From contig CM051029.1 in the NCBI GenBank assembly GCA_027627225.1, positions 69,550,578 to 69,614,577 of the forward strand: 64,000 nucleotides of DNA. The letters run 5' to 3'. Source of the stretch: Congeria kusceri. Taxonomy: Eukaryota; Mollusca; Bivalvia; Myida; Dreissenidae. A program made the position numbers and the translations under genes. Positions within the stretch are counted from its first letter, which is position 1. Each line of letters starts with the position of its first letter. The notes beneath the pieces are model-generated. The model was not told the DNA's origin, made no database searches, and saw only the letters and a list, made by a program, of their open reading frames with translations. Of this stretch, positions 46,501 through 51,065 are shown piece by piece.

Positions 46501-48507
46501 CTTTATAATCCATTCCAGTCAGAATTGAAGAGCACCCCGCGGGTGACGCAGGCCATGAAGAAGGATCGGATGCTGCGGGAGATGCGAGACAGGGTCACCA
46601 CAGAGGAGGCTGGACTTGGGGAGGTCCTGGACAGCGGCAACACAGAGCTGGGCCGCAGGTTTCCAGAGTCAGACAGGCTTCTGTCAGAGGTGGGTTCTTT
46701 GAAAGCTTATTGGTTGTAATTTTGAAAACAAATACATGTATGTTGTAATGTCCCAAAGCGTTCACCTGAATTTAGATACAGGAATAACTGACATATTTTA
46801 TATACTGATATGTCATTGATCTGAGGTGTCAAAAATATGTAGTCCCTTGTCAGAAATCATTTTGAGGATTAGCATGAAACTGTTGTACCGACTGAACATT
46901 TCTATATCAGATACAATAGTTTCATACTCAACCCGCAATTAAGATTTTTTTTTTAAACAAGAGTGTCATAATGGTCCAAAGTGCTCGCCTGCCTGCCAGA
47001 GGTCAGTGCTTTGAAGATTTTCTTAGTTGTATGTTTAAAACAAGCGAGTTGTAATGACCCAAAGTGCTGAAAATGACACTGCACACATTGTGTAAAGAAA
47101 AAAAAAATCTAAACAGAATTTTATTAACCTATTGGTCAGTAATCTGAGGTCACCAATGTCCAAGGTCCTTTATAATTTGTTGAATAGACATCCTTAGGTG
47201 GTTATCAAAGGGAATTAAATGGAAGATTCAGAATATAGATCTTTACTCAGGAGTTAATGCTGCTAGTGTTTTTTCTGTACCTATATCCACACAGAACATA
47301 GTTTAATGCTGCTAGTGTTTTTTCTGTACCTATGTCCACACAAAACATAGTTTAATGCTGCTTGTGTTTTTTCTGTACCTATGTCCACACAGAACATAGT
47401 TTAATGCTGCTAGTGTTTTTTCTGTACCTATGTCCACACAGAACATAGTTTAATGCTGCCATTATCATTATTGTCCAAATGAATTTATCTTGATTTGTAC
47501 AAAAATATATGAGGCGTGTCATGGGAAAACCAGGCTAAATGCATGTGAGCACAGGCTAATGGGGGACGACACTTTCTGCCTACAGTGGATGTATGTTTAG
47601 AGGAGACTTCCTTGAAACAGAAAATACCATAAAAGCGTAGTGTCGTTCCGGATTAGCCTGTGCAGACTTAAGACAAAATCTGATGTATCCTAACATCCTA
47701 TAAAATTATCTTAAGTCAACCATTTTGTTCATTTATATACCATCTAATAATAGATACATGTATGAAGATAAGTTATTTCAAGCAATCAGTATAAAATAGT
47801 TCTAAAGTTGATTTATAAATCTCGCTTGAGGTAGAAAATTATAAGTAACAATAACGTATTCTCATCATATTGTAAGAAAGAATCTCACGATTCTTTAAAT
47901 GTATCAGCCCAGATAAGTTCTGTTTGTGTCTGGGCTCCCTCTGTCTCAAACTTTTCTTTAGCCGTATTTACCTTACTATGTTAAAATTCTTGTCATGTTA
48001 GCTATTTTATGAGGTTTTATTAAGAAAAAGTTGTAGCCAAATAGATTTTTCTTTAGCCAAATGTTCTGAATTATAGCAATTGGCTAATCTGATGAATGAC
48101 AAGAGTGTCTGTGTCTTCATTCATAATTCCCTCATCCCATATTGGTCATGAAGTTATTTCTACGACCATTCTCCCCCTACCTCTATTTCAAGTAGGGCAG
48201 TTGTCAGTTACTGGCATAGGTATGTGCACTTAGTACTGGTAAACCGCTTAGATCGGCTAAGCTTGCCCAGGAAAAGTGTGAGTAGGTTAACTGACCTCCG
48301 TGATATGACTGAAATACTGTAAAAAACGGCGAAAAATCCTAATCAACAAACCGTCATACCATCCTCTTACAGATCCAAAGGCGTTACAACGCCGTACGTG
48401 TTAACTCCATGAAAGAGGCGAAAGAAGCCAGGAAGATGTTGTCAGCTACAATAGACAAAGTTTCAAAAACTAAAGATGGTGGGAAACGTGTACAACTGGA
48501 GGCGTAA
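13488..48507 (+). CDS. XRRA1: XRRA1 (X-ray radiation resistance associated 1), 16 exons, 794 aa
   Basis: Leucine-rich-repeat protein linked in human to cellular response to X-rays; its molecular role is poorly known. Coding exons: 13488-13590, 21551-21762, 22182-22326, 23006-23103, 24662-24807, 26737-26838, 27278-27573, 28281-28456, 29326-29477, 30497-30557, 33784-34074, 34446-34599, 36732-36844, 37394-37423, 46519-46689, 48373-48507. All have GT/AG borders and compatible phases; they total 2385 nt (794 aa plus stop), almost the human length. The N-terminus (MAAIPGIKYDDG...NCFPVRTLLR) fits the family start. LRR strands run through about residues 155-290 (VLDMSYNNLS, VLHLTGNGL, LEILLLDDNKL, LKHLNLEKNEL), are interrupted by a basic and acidic insert (about 295-405), and resume with LRALNLAYNK and LIIHNNPL. 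A Pro/Lys-rich linker follows, then the conserved C-terminal blocks FFMTQ, KYQGYEILL and the last coiled, basic segment. No break or missing residue is seen. Confidence 0.93.
14904..16727. mobile_element. 1.8-kb element with AGTCTTCAC inverted ends
   Basis: The left end AGTCTTCACAAAACATGTCG is answered at the right by the inverse of AGTCTTCACGAAACTCGAAG. Related ends occur at 21187-21475 and 63582-63910. Flanking octamers CGATATTG and GGTTATTG agree at six of eight positions, as expected of an aged 8-bp hAT-type duplication. No transposase frame is seen, and a SINE (15250-15530) is inserted within it. Confidence 0.55.
15250..15530 (+). repeat. tRNA-derived SINE with intact pol III boxes
   Basis: The head is tRNA-like: TGGTCTAGTGGTAAAGC fits an A box and GGTTCGAGTCCC a B box, at tRNA spacing. 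A longer unrelated body follows (GAGACGTTAGACCGAGGTGC onward) to about 15530. The acceptor arms do not pair as in a working tRNA, so it is a SINE rather than a tRNA gene. The body resembles conserved central domains of bivalve SINEs; the exact family is not assigned. Confidence 0.75.
16798..16971 (+). repeat. 5' LTR
   Basis: Shares long identical blocks with 20121-20318, for example GCATAAGTTCCTGTCCCTCT and GACCCTCCAATTAATATTTA. It lacks about 24 bp near its start that the 3' LTR carries (a TACGGTG-rich insertion). Confidence 0.9.
17469..18467 (+). pseudogene. LTR-element gag N-terminal region: helix-hairpin-helix plus RS-rich domain
   Basis: This 332-codon frame opens with INKATAEELKKIPGVGPSIA (residues 4-23), a classical helix-hairpin-helix motif of the ComEA/DNA-binding type. 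From about residue 115 to the end it is a long Arg/Ser-rich low-complexity domain of RS, SRSR and SYRSD type, like splicing-factor RS domains. It stops at 18467, but the RS character and then gag-like sequence continue past that stop in another frame, so the stop or a frameshift is probably damage. The role in the live element would be nucleic-acid binding or particle assembly; that is inference. Confidence 0.7.
18468..19480 (+). pseudogene. Degenerate gag capsid and CCHC zinc knuckle
   Basis: Capsid-like sequence is spread over two frames with stops near 18640, 18740 and 18780. The best-preserved part is 18804-19076 (LEDWADRMLTLATPAF) and continues in another frame at 19052-19480 with EALNLVKQHQYISQAVDGKK. 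A retroviral-type zinc knuckle, CFFCKRYGHIKKEC (C-x2-C-x4-H-x4-C), is encoded at about 19295-19336. The stops and frame changes make this a dead copy. No restored protein is given. Confidence 0.8.
19440..19958 (+). pseudogene. Gag C-terminal extension with three 53-aa repeats
   Basis: The 172-codon frame holds three tandem repeats of about 53 residues, each with a TTVTASSGGAYGSPKVTKKQ-like block, then KDVL and an SSTIxxxxxxxxQSK block. The DNA repeat period is about 160 bp. There are no cysteines of note and no known fold. After its stop only about 160 bp of non-coding sequence precedes the 3' LTR, where pol would be expected. Confidence 0.6.
20121..20318 (+). repeat. 3' LTR
   Basis: Right-hand copy of the LTR, starting TGTTGTGAAACG and ending ATTACTTCA, followed by the GTAA target duplication. 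It has a TACGGTG-rich insertion of about 24 bp relative to the 5' LTR, so the copies have diverged since insertion. Confidence 0.9.
20319..21186. other. Intronic stretch, no gene recognised
   Basis: The stretch has no coding signal that I recognise. From about 20700 to 21180 the sequence looks like the decayed tail of a retroelement (TTGAGCAGTATTCCAGCTGC), but I could not assign a class. Confidence 0.4.
21187..21475. mobile_element. Short inverted-repeat element (AGTCTTCACG family), copy beside XRRA1 exon 2
   Basis: It begins CAGTCTTCACGATTAACCAG and aligns with 63582-63910 over nearly its full length (for example GAGTCCACCAAATT and CATGATTGTTTTTAATTAT). The right end is shortened relative to the other copy (missing about 13 bp) before GACTG. 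It ends only 75 bp before the exon 2 splice acceptor, so it lies within the usual branch-point neighbourhood. Confidence 0.75.
21551..21762 (+). CDS. XRRA1: XRRA1 exon 2
   Basis: The acceptor ttttctccag precedes CTGATGGCGCC; the donor is CTG|GTAAAA. Phase 1 in, phase 0 out. The peptide DGAWLVAHRAEQRRRFK fits the XRRA1 N-terminal region; a Lys/Arg then Glu-rich stretch follows. Confidence 0.88.
22182..22326 (+). CDS. XRRA1: XRRA1 exon 3
   Basis: Acceptor ctgttctag, donor CTTTTG|GTTGGT; phase 0 in, phase 1 out. It encodes MRHCCVEDPSDLCSVNIAGK and a second block ending in VNASENFLPF. This is the entry into the LRR region. Confidence 0.88.
23006..23103 (+). CDS. XRRA1: XRRA1 exon 4
   Basis: Acceptor tatttcag, donor GAG|GTATAC; phase 1 in, phase 0 out. 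It encodes an LRR-type segment, FRGFPILRELEMPLNGL. Confidence 0.9.
23225..23840. repeat. Diverged tandem repeat, about 160-175 bp unit
   Basis: Phrases such as TTATGGCCCTTGAATTATC, AAAATTGGCTTTTTAA, TCCAACAGTTT and CTTCACCGAACTTG recur three or four times at roughly even spacing after a GTCGGTCGGTCGG run. It is an old dispersed repeat of the kind common in bivalve introns, and is non-coding. Confidence 0.65.
24040..24245 (+). repeat. 200-bp dispersed repeat, copy 1 of 3
   Basis: The unit runs from TTCTACGACCATTCTCCCCC through AAGTAGGGCAGTTGTCAGTT, GCTAAGCTTGCCCAGGAAAA and on to the CGCCGTGATATGA block, ending in an AAAC-rich tail. Other copies are at 44775-44970 (inverted) and 48148-48345. 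Class unknown; no pol III boxes are evident. Confidence 0.85.
24662..24807 (+). CDS. XRRA1: XRRA1 exon 5 (LRR)
   Basis: Acceptor tgtgtgcag, donor AAAAAAG|GTTGGA; phase 0 in, phase 2 out. It carries two consecutive LRRs, VLDMSYNNLSHEDILTLGLL and LKVLHLTGNGLHSLP, the best-conserved part of the family. Confidence 0.93.
25546..25807. mobile_element. Palindromic MITE (TGAGGCGTG family), copy 2, inserted in a SINE
   Basis: Ends TGAGGCGCGCTGTGGG and CCCACGACACGCCTCA, flanked by TA on both sides (25544-25545, 25808-25809). The uninterrupted SINE at 45552 shows the pre-insertion sequence, which supports a TA target duplication and a Tc1/mariner-type mobiliser. Confidence 0.9.
26390..26515. repeat. 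Strong inverted repeat (hairpin) of about 55-bp arms
   Basis: GATCTGACACTCGTTGTCAT followed by TTTATACCATATTTTATTAA is answered by TTTAATAAAATATGGTACGA and AATGACAACTCGTGTCAGAT. The RNA of this intron would form a near-perfect stem here. It is likely a small foldback transposon. Confidence 0.85.
26737..26838 (+). CDS. XRRA1: XRRA1 exon 6 (LRR)
   Basis: Acceptor gattccag, donor TCAAG|GTACGG; phase 2 in and out. It encodes LRR sequence LEILLLDDNKLEDVSVFAAL. Confidence 0.92.
27278..27573 (+). CDS. XRRA1: XRRA1 exon 7 (LRR end and low-complexity insert)
   Basis: Acceptor ctttgcag, donor CCAG|GTAATC; phase 2 in, phase 1 out. It starts with the LRR LKHLNLEKNELYYVP, then a long Arg/Lys/Pro-rich insert (ARKLRRSAGKGGRRSARGQR) with no fold expected. 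Confidence 0.9.
28281..28456 (+). CDS. XRRA1: XRRA1 exon 8
   Basis: Acceptor cattttcag, donor AATAAG|GTGTGT; phase 1 in, phase 0 out. An acidic linker is followed by the LRR LPPFPDLRALNLAYNK. Confidence 0.9.
28558..28715. repeat. Double hairpin with GGGTTGAGTGTGAA arms
   Basis: GGGTTGAGTGTGAAACTGTT is answered by its inverse at 28605-28627, and the same arm pair recurs at 28640-28708. Diverged relatives occur at 46870-46935. It is a foldback repeat in XRRA1 intron 8, duplicated in tandem. Confidence 0.75.
29326..29477 (+). CDS. XRRA1: XRRA1 exon 9 (last LRR)
   Basis: Acceptor cctccccag, donor AAACG|GTGAGT; phase 0 in, phase 2 out. It encodes the well-conserved block with LIIHNNPL and PPLLQRFLGDRLGIRIKR, diagnostic for XRRA1. 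Confidence 0.95.
30497..30557 (+). CDS. XRRA1: XRRA1 exon 10
   Basis: Acceptor ttattctag, donor GACAT|GTAAGC; phase 2 in, phase 0 out. It encodes KKEAEIVKPHVEVKMRKSRH, matching the basic stretch after the last LRR. Confidence 0.88.
30660..32982. repeat. Minisatellite, 23 x 101 bp, in XRRA1 intron 10
   Basis: Unit starts fall every 101 bp from 30660 to 32882 with no indels: 23 copies. Each unit runs ATGTAGGAGGCATATAGTGA, TTGTCCTGTCCGTCCGTC, a GTCCTTCCATCCGTCCGTGA block and a tail ending GCACTTACACTG. Only a few point variants are seen (a C-to-T in the first full unit, ATGTGGG in two adjacent units, one CTGCC for CTTCC), so the array is young or strongly homogenised. It begins 100 bp after the exon 10 donor. 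Confidence 0.97.
32983..33460. repeat. Three diverged copies of a longer (about 160-bp) relative of the 101-bp unit
   Basis: CAGCACTTGGATATTTACTC, TCCACCCATATCACCCA, TGACCTTGACCTAATT and ACCATTTCGTCTAGCAC blocks recur three times. The last of these blocks is also the 3' end of the 101-bp unit. The young array therefore seems to be an internally deleted, amplified form of this older repeat. Confidence 0.8.
33784..34074 (+). CDS. XRRA1: XRRA1 exon 11 (Pro-rich linker)
   Basis: Acceptor ggattctag, donor ACTCAG|GTATGT; phase 0 both sides, 97 codons. Pro/Lys-rich linker ending in the conserved DAFFMTQ (human has IFLTQ at this place). Confidence 0.9.
34446..34599 (+). CDS. XRRA1: XRRA1 exon 12
   Basis: Acceptor cctgtcag, donor CAAGG|GTGATT; phase 0 in, phase 1 out. 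Contains the family block KYQGYEILL. Confidence 0.92.
36118..36539. mobile_element. TTAA-flanked MITE carrying a tRNA-like insert
   Basis: Inverted ends AGGGACTTGTTCACAG and CTGTGAACAGGTCCCT are each bordered by TTAA (36114-36117, 36540-36543), the target of piggyBac elements. Inside, minus strand of about 36180-36250, lies a tRNA-like stretch with a GCGAGTGGTTAAGG A-box-like motif and CCCGGGTTCGG B-box-like motif. Confidence 0.75.
36180..36250 (-). other. tRNA-like (class II style) sequence inside the MITE
   Basis: Read on the minus strand: GGGCGAGTGGTTAAGGGGAT, then TTTTAATCCGAAGGTCCCGG and GTTCGGGC. The A and B boxes and the TAATCC-type anticodon arm recall Ser/Leu-type tRNAs, but the acceptor ends do not pair fully. 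More likely a SINE head or tRNA pseudogene than a working tRNA. Confidence 0.5.
36732..36844 (+). CDS. XRRA1: XRRA1 exon 13
   Basis: Acceptor acctccag, donor AGAAGG|GTAGGC; phase 1 in, phase 0 out. It encodes GNIKALKYALGHELVYRD and ends with SKPVEPYRR, in the position of the human AQALQQMLKHPLL segment. Confidence 0.9.
36864..37042. mobile_element. Harbinger-type MITE, 179 bp, with TTA duplication
   Basis: Ends GGGCTGTTCCAGGATAAAAG and the inverse CTTTTTTCCTGGAACAGCCC-like right end (from about 37022), flanked by TTA on both sides (36861-36863, 37043-37045). A 3-bp TTA duplication is the PIF/Harbinger signature. It starts 20 bp after the exon 13 donor. Confidence 0.8.
37394..37423 (+). CDS. 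XRRA1: XRRA1 exon 14 (30-bp micro-exon)
   Basis: Exactly ten codons (PMLYQPKPPT) between gattttag and GTAAGT, phase 0 on both sides. The peptide sits where human XRRA1 has the IPIPPPKK stretch, so it is likely real and can be skipped without a frame change. Confidence 0.75.
37935..38991. mobile_element. Terminal-inverted-repeat element, copy 2 (relative of 12285-13176)
   Basis: The left end GGGGCATCGGCAAC is mirrored by TGCCGACACCC. Long blocks match copy 1 (for example ATATCGCATTTTAGAC and TACATGAATATAATATTATC). It is longer than copy 1 because a 261-bp palindromic MITE (38145-38405) is inserted in it. Confidence 0.75.
38145..38405. mobile_element. Palindromic MITE (TGAGGCGTG family), copy 3, inside another element
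   Basis: Typical internal blocks (AAAGTGTCGTCCCGGATTAG, GCACAGGCTAATC) and diverged ends TGGCGCGTCGTGAG and CCAACGCCGTGCCTCA. Its absence from the copy at 12285-13176 shows it arrived later. Confidence 0.88.
39535..39797. mobile_element. Palindromic MITE (TGAGGCGTG family), copy 4
   Basis: Ends TGAGGCATGTCATGGG and CCATGACATGCCTCA, with the family's internal GATTAGCCTGTG and CACAGG blocks. Complete but aged. Confidence 0.88.
40831..40985. repeat. Hairpin repeat, relative of 5502-5645
   Basis: ATATATAGAGGATATTTGTT and TGTTTTCGGTGTGA are answered by TCCCCCACACCAAAAACAAA. Same family as the hairpin in the HS6ST intron. Confidence 0.65.
41713..43686. mobile_element. 2-kb dispersed element with ACTAA target duplication
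   Basis: Starts CAAGAGGGCCATGATGGCCC and ends AGCACTTCGTTCTCAGGTGA; ACTAA flanks both sides (41708-41712, 43687-43691) inside a recognisable host repeat, so the borders are secure. No protein domain. A 48-bp minisatellite has grown inside it, and its right part is made of AAGGGGGCATAACTC and TGGTCACACACAAACT repeats. A related left end appears at 60448. Confidence 0.75.
41940..42690. repeat. Minisatellite of 48-bp units, open in one frame
   Basis: About 15 copies of a 48-bp unit (AATGGCGACCACTGCCCAAA, GGTCATGTCATGCTTGACGG, CTTGTTAG). A few early units are shortened. Because 48 is a multiple of three, the last ten units form one open frame (42243-42690) of the 16-residue repeat MLDGLLEWRPLPKGHV. 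It lies within a transposable element in an intron; I do not call it a gene. Confidence 0.9.
44154..44573. repeat. Minisatellite, 6 x 70 bp
   Basis: Units begin CACAAAGAGATGAGCATACA at 44154, 44224, 44294, 44364, 44434 and 44504. They differ at only a few positions (GATAGATG/GATTTATG, ATATGCTGG/ATATACTGG). Confidence 0.93.
44775..44970 (-). repeat. 200-bp dispersed repeat, copy 2, inverted
   Basis: Reverse complement of the repeats at 24040 and 48148: CATATCACGGCGGTCAGTTA, CTGGGCAAGCTTAGC, CTGACAACTACCCTACTTGA and GGGGGAGAATGG in reversed order. Confidence 0.85.
45552..45755 (+). repeat. tRNA-derived SINE (intact copy)
   Basis: CAGTGATGTAATGGACATGA contains an A-box-like part and GGTCATGAGTTGGATCCC a B-box-like part, spaced as in a tRNA. 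The tail runs on through CTCATTAAGCCTGGGGCTTT to an AT-rich end. The split copy at 25526-26665 has the same head and tail. Confidence 0.7.
45780..46512 (+). repeat. Minisatellite (58-60 bp) resembling the exon 15 splice acceptor and exon start
   Basis: About twelve units, each with TACCCATTCCAG then TCTAAACTCAAGAGCTCCCC and a TGACTTAAGACTATG tail. The adjoining real junction reads CCATTCCAG then TCAGAATTGAAGAGCACCCC and GGGTGACGCAGGCCATGAAG. The unit at about 46390 even keeps GACACAGGCCAT. The array ends where the true exon begins, so it seems to derive from that junction. The left-most two or three units are the most diverged. Confidence 0.85.
46519..46689 (+). CDS. XRRA1: XRRA1 exon 15
   Basis: Acceptor ccattccag, donor TCAGAG|GTGGGT; phase 0 both sides, 57 codons. 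It encodes KSTPRVTQAMKKDRMLREMR and onward, in the position of the human KKTRAQLLDDIFIRLRDPRN block; markedly richer in G and C than the flanks. Confidence 0.92.
47254..47458. repeat. Minisatellite, 4 x 49 bp
   Basis: Four copies of TTAATGCTGCTAGTGTTTTT, TCTGTACCTATGTCCACACA and GAACATAG in XRRA1 intron 15. Confidence 0.88.
47510..47669. mobile_element. Palindromic MITE (TGAGGCGTG family), copy 5, truncated
   Basis: The left end TGAGGCGTGTCATGGG is present; the right arm stops after GATTAGCCTGTGCAGACTT, and the left arm has an internal deletion. Confidence 0.85.
48148..48345 (+). repeat. 200-bp dispersed repeat, copy 3
   Basis: Same blocks and orientation as 24040-24245. It ends about 25 bp before the acceptor of the last XRRA1 exon, so the exon's polypyrimidine and branch region may be partly repeat-derived. 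Confidence 0.85.
48373..48507 (+). CDS. XRRA1: XRRA1 exon 16 (C-terminus)
   Basis: Acceptor cctcttacag; 44 codons then TAA at 48505-48507. It encodes a basic, helix-prone C-terminus with RVNSMKEAKEARKMLS, in the place of the human YLEAKRLLKEFQ segment. Confidence 0.9.
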   Translation: MQRRYNAVRVNSMKEAKEARKMLSATIDKVSKTKDGGKRVQLEA

Positions 48508-48809
48508 CTCTCACCAAAGAATATTTTCAGCTATTTTATTATGTCAGTAGAGATATTTATTTTGAAATCTCGTGGAGTGTGTGTGTTATGGAAGATATTT
48601 GTATTCTTGTGATAATAACAATTATGACACACAATTATGTTTTGTTACTTGTGTATGTTCTGCACCTAAACAACTGCTGAGAAAATCTATTGCTGATTAA
48701 ATATATGCATTTGTTTGTTCATTATAATGGAATAGAAAATGGAATATAATTTTGTATTTTATTAACTGTGATATTGTACAAAATATTGAAAACTTTACAT
48801 GTGCTTTTG

Positions 48810-48815
48810 AATAAA
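48810..48815 (+). terminator. Poly(A) signal of XRRA1
   Basis: AATAAA, followed within 20-30 bp by a GT-rich run (CTGTTTTGTATTACACAGTAG), about 300 bp after the stop codon. Confidence 0.7.
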
Positions 48816-50351
48816 CTGTTTTGTATTACACAGTAGTTTGGTCCTTTGGAATTCAATGAACATTTTTAAAAATCACTTAAGTATAGGAATAAATTCACCA
48901 TAAAAATGTGAATGTTACGGGTAATAAACTCTGCAGCCACCATCTTTAAATTGTGTTAGCAGAAAAACGAGTGTAGGTTAAATGATGTCCATTGCAAAAA
49001 AATGTTTAAATGTAAAAAAATATGTTAAAGGTTGCTTTATAAGAAAGTTTTTTTCATGTTTGTATTAGCATCTATCTACAAAAGTAGAACATTTCATGAC
49101 TGGGAATGTGCCAAAAGGAGAAATATTTTTTTGATAATTGCAAAGTATTCAGGGGTCGTATTCCGGACACATCTTGAGTATAATCTTATCCTTAGTCTTA
49201 AAATCGTCTTTTTTTAAAAATAGCATTGTACCCCACGTGTATGTGGCATCCTGGTTAGTGTTCACGAATTATCAGCTTTTCATGAACCCTTATCGAGCCT
49301 ATACCAATATATTTTGATGTTTAAAAAGCTCATTCATAAAGCTGTTCCCGGACTATCCTGGTTTAGCCTGTAACCCAATACACACGAGGAATACACAGTT
49401 CAGCACCTCTAATCTGAACTGCTAATTACTAGGAAGTGTTGGGAGACTTTGTTTATTGTTTATATGATACCAGGGCATAATCAGTTAAAATTAACAAATT
49501 GTTGCTCAAATCTGCAGTTTTTTACGTGGAGTGTTGCAAGCTGGCAGAAATGTGAGGCTTTGCCTTCAGGATGTTTTTAACTTGTCACATTGTGTTATAA
49601 AGCTCACAAAAATTCATTTTTGTTTAATCTTTGCCTACTAATGAAAAGATCTTTTAAAGTTTTTTATAAAATAATAGTTTGAATAGGTCATTATCATAAG
49701 AAGAAATGTAATTATTGCATATATATTTTGTTTCCAAGTAATCCCCGTGTCTGAGAAATAAATACAATATGTATACTCGATTTAATAAATTATATACCAG
49801 TGTCAACCACGTTTAATTTCCTTTCAGAAAAGTATGTGCTATAGATACATACGAGTAACTATACATCAGTTTCAGTGACTTGCAGCAGATGACCCCTTTA
49901 AACCTAGCTTTAATTGTAACACTCAGATTTATCTGGCTCTGCAGCTGCTGATAAGCAAAGGTGTATTTGGCGGGTTAAGAGTTAATTACTATTTCCTTAA
50001 CTGCAATTGGATTCACTAGTGCTTATGTAGTTTCAAAATATTACTGGACAAAAAATCGGAACTTCAGTGGAATTATTTTAAGTTATACTTAAGATGATTC
50101 TGGAATATAGCCCGACAACTTCCTTAATTCTGATTTGTTTATGCATTGACAGTCATTTGAAAATTGATGATGAACACGGGTGTGTAATATTGAAAGCAGA
50201 CTTAAATCAATTTGTTTTACACAGTAGATGCTTTGAAGAACAGGTACAACAAAAGAAACACAAAGAAATTTATGATCAAACGTTTAATCATACTGTTGGA
50301 ACCATTCCGAAAAATTAATTAAGAATAAAATTAATGCAGTAACAAAAGAAT
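48816..50351. other. Intergenic region between convergent XRRA1 and the UPF3-like gene
   Basis: No coding signal. A pair of inverted blocks (GGGGTCGTATTCCGGACACA at 49151 and its approximate inverse near 50090-50110, around ATTCTGGAATATAGCCCG) marks a hairpin-type repeat with about 0.9 kb between the ends. Confidence 0.6.
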
Positions 50352-50357
50352 TTTATT
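50352..50357 (-). terminator. Poly(A) signal of the UPF3-like gene
   Basis: TTTATT on the plus strand is AATAAA on the minus strand, about 225 bp after the stop codon at 50580-50582. Confidence 0.6.
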
Positions 50358-50579
50358 TGCAACACAAGCATTTGCACTAATAACAAATAAAGGATATATT
50401 TACTGAACTAAAAAGTGTGCGTAACTACTTCACATAACTTGAAATTACACATTACAACAGCATATCTGTTATTTACCGCAAATGAAGTCAGGATTTAAAA
50501 AGACCACAACAACACATTAAATTATACCAATTGTTACAGATTGTACAACAAGACTTGATAAGAACTCAGACAGCACTCT

Positions 50580-51065
50580 CTACACTGGAGTCCCCTCCTC
50601 AGTCCCCTCCACAGGGGGAGATGACTCTGTACTCTCTAGGGGCTCCTTAGTGTCAACACTGATATCAGGGGTTTCCTCTTGCCCTTTGTTAATTTTATCT
50701 GAACTGTCTATATTAACATTACTTTCTGCACTTTCTTCATTATTTTTCTTGTTTTCCTCATTACTTTCTATGGTATCCTTCTTTTCATTGTTTTCTCCCT
50801 TGCTTTCACTTTTCTCCACTTCAACTTCTTTTTCAACCTTAGCTTCATTTTCCTCCTTAGGCTCCATTTTTTCTTTAGGTTTATAGTCGTCTTTTGTTTT
50901 TGACTGGTCAACCTCACTAGCTGGACTGGATTCCTTGGGTTTGGTAACCTCCTTAGCCTGGCTCCCTTCTCGGGGACTGTGTCTAGGGCTTTGGTCCTCC
51001 TTCCGAAGGCCATGGCGTCTCTCGGCAGCCTTTCTAGGGTCGTATATTGCACGCTCAGGTCGATC
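50580..51065 (-). CDS. UPF3: UPF3-like last exon (EJC-binding motif and acidic tail)
   Basis: Minus-strand acceptor aaatgttccag before GATCGACCTG; phase 0; stop TAG at 50580-50582. It begins DRPERAIYDPRKAAERRHGL, then a long Lys/Glu/Ser/Pro tail (KEENEAKVEKEVEVEKSE) typical of disordered regions. The tail is longer than that of vertebrate UPF3B. Confidence 0.8.
   Translation of the reverse strand, partial: DRPERAIYDPRKAAERRHGLRKEDQSPRHSPREGSQAKEVTKPKESSPASEVDQSKTKDDYKPKEKMEPKEENEAKVEKEVEVEKSESKGENNEKKDTIESNEENKKNNEESAESNVNIDSSDKINKGQEETPDISVDTKEPLESTESSPPVEGTEEGTPV

Larger units (their letters stand above)
37424..46518 (+). other. XRRA1 intron 14, 9.1 kb of nested repeats
   Basis: No exon needed by phase or similarity is missing. 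The intron holds two palindromic MITEs, a 1-kb inverted-repeat element, a 2-kb element with a 48-bp minisatellite, a 6 x 70-bp array, a SINE and an array derived from the next exon's acceptor. The stretch 39000-39530 and 39800-40820 has nothing recognised. Confidence 0.75.

Noticed and set aside
50650..50886. Ser/Leu/Phe-rich frame on the plus strand
   Set aside because: It is the antisense shadow of the Lys/Glu-rich last exon of the UPF3-like gene.
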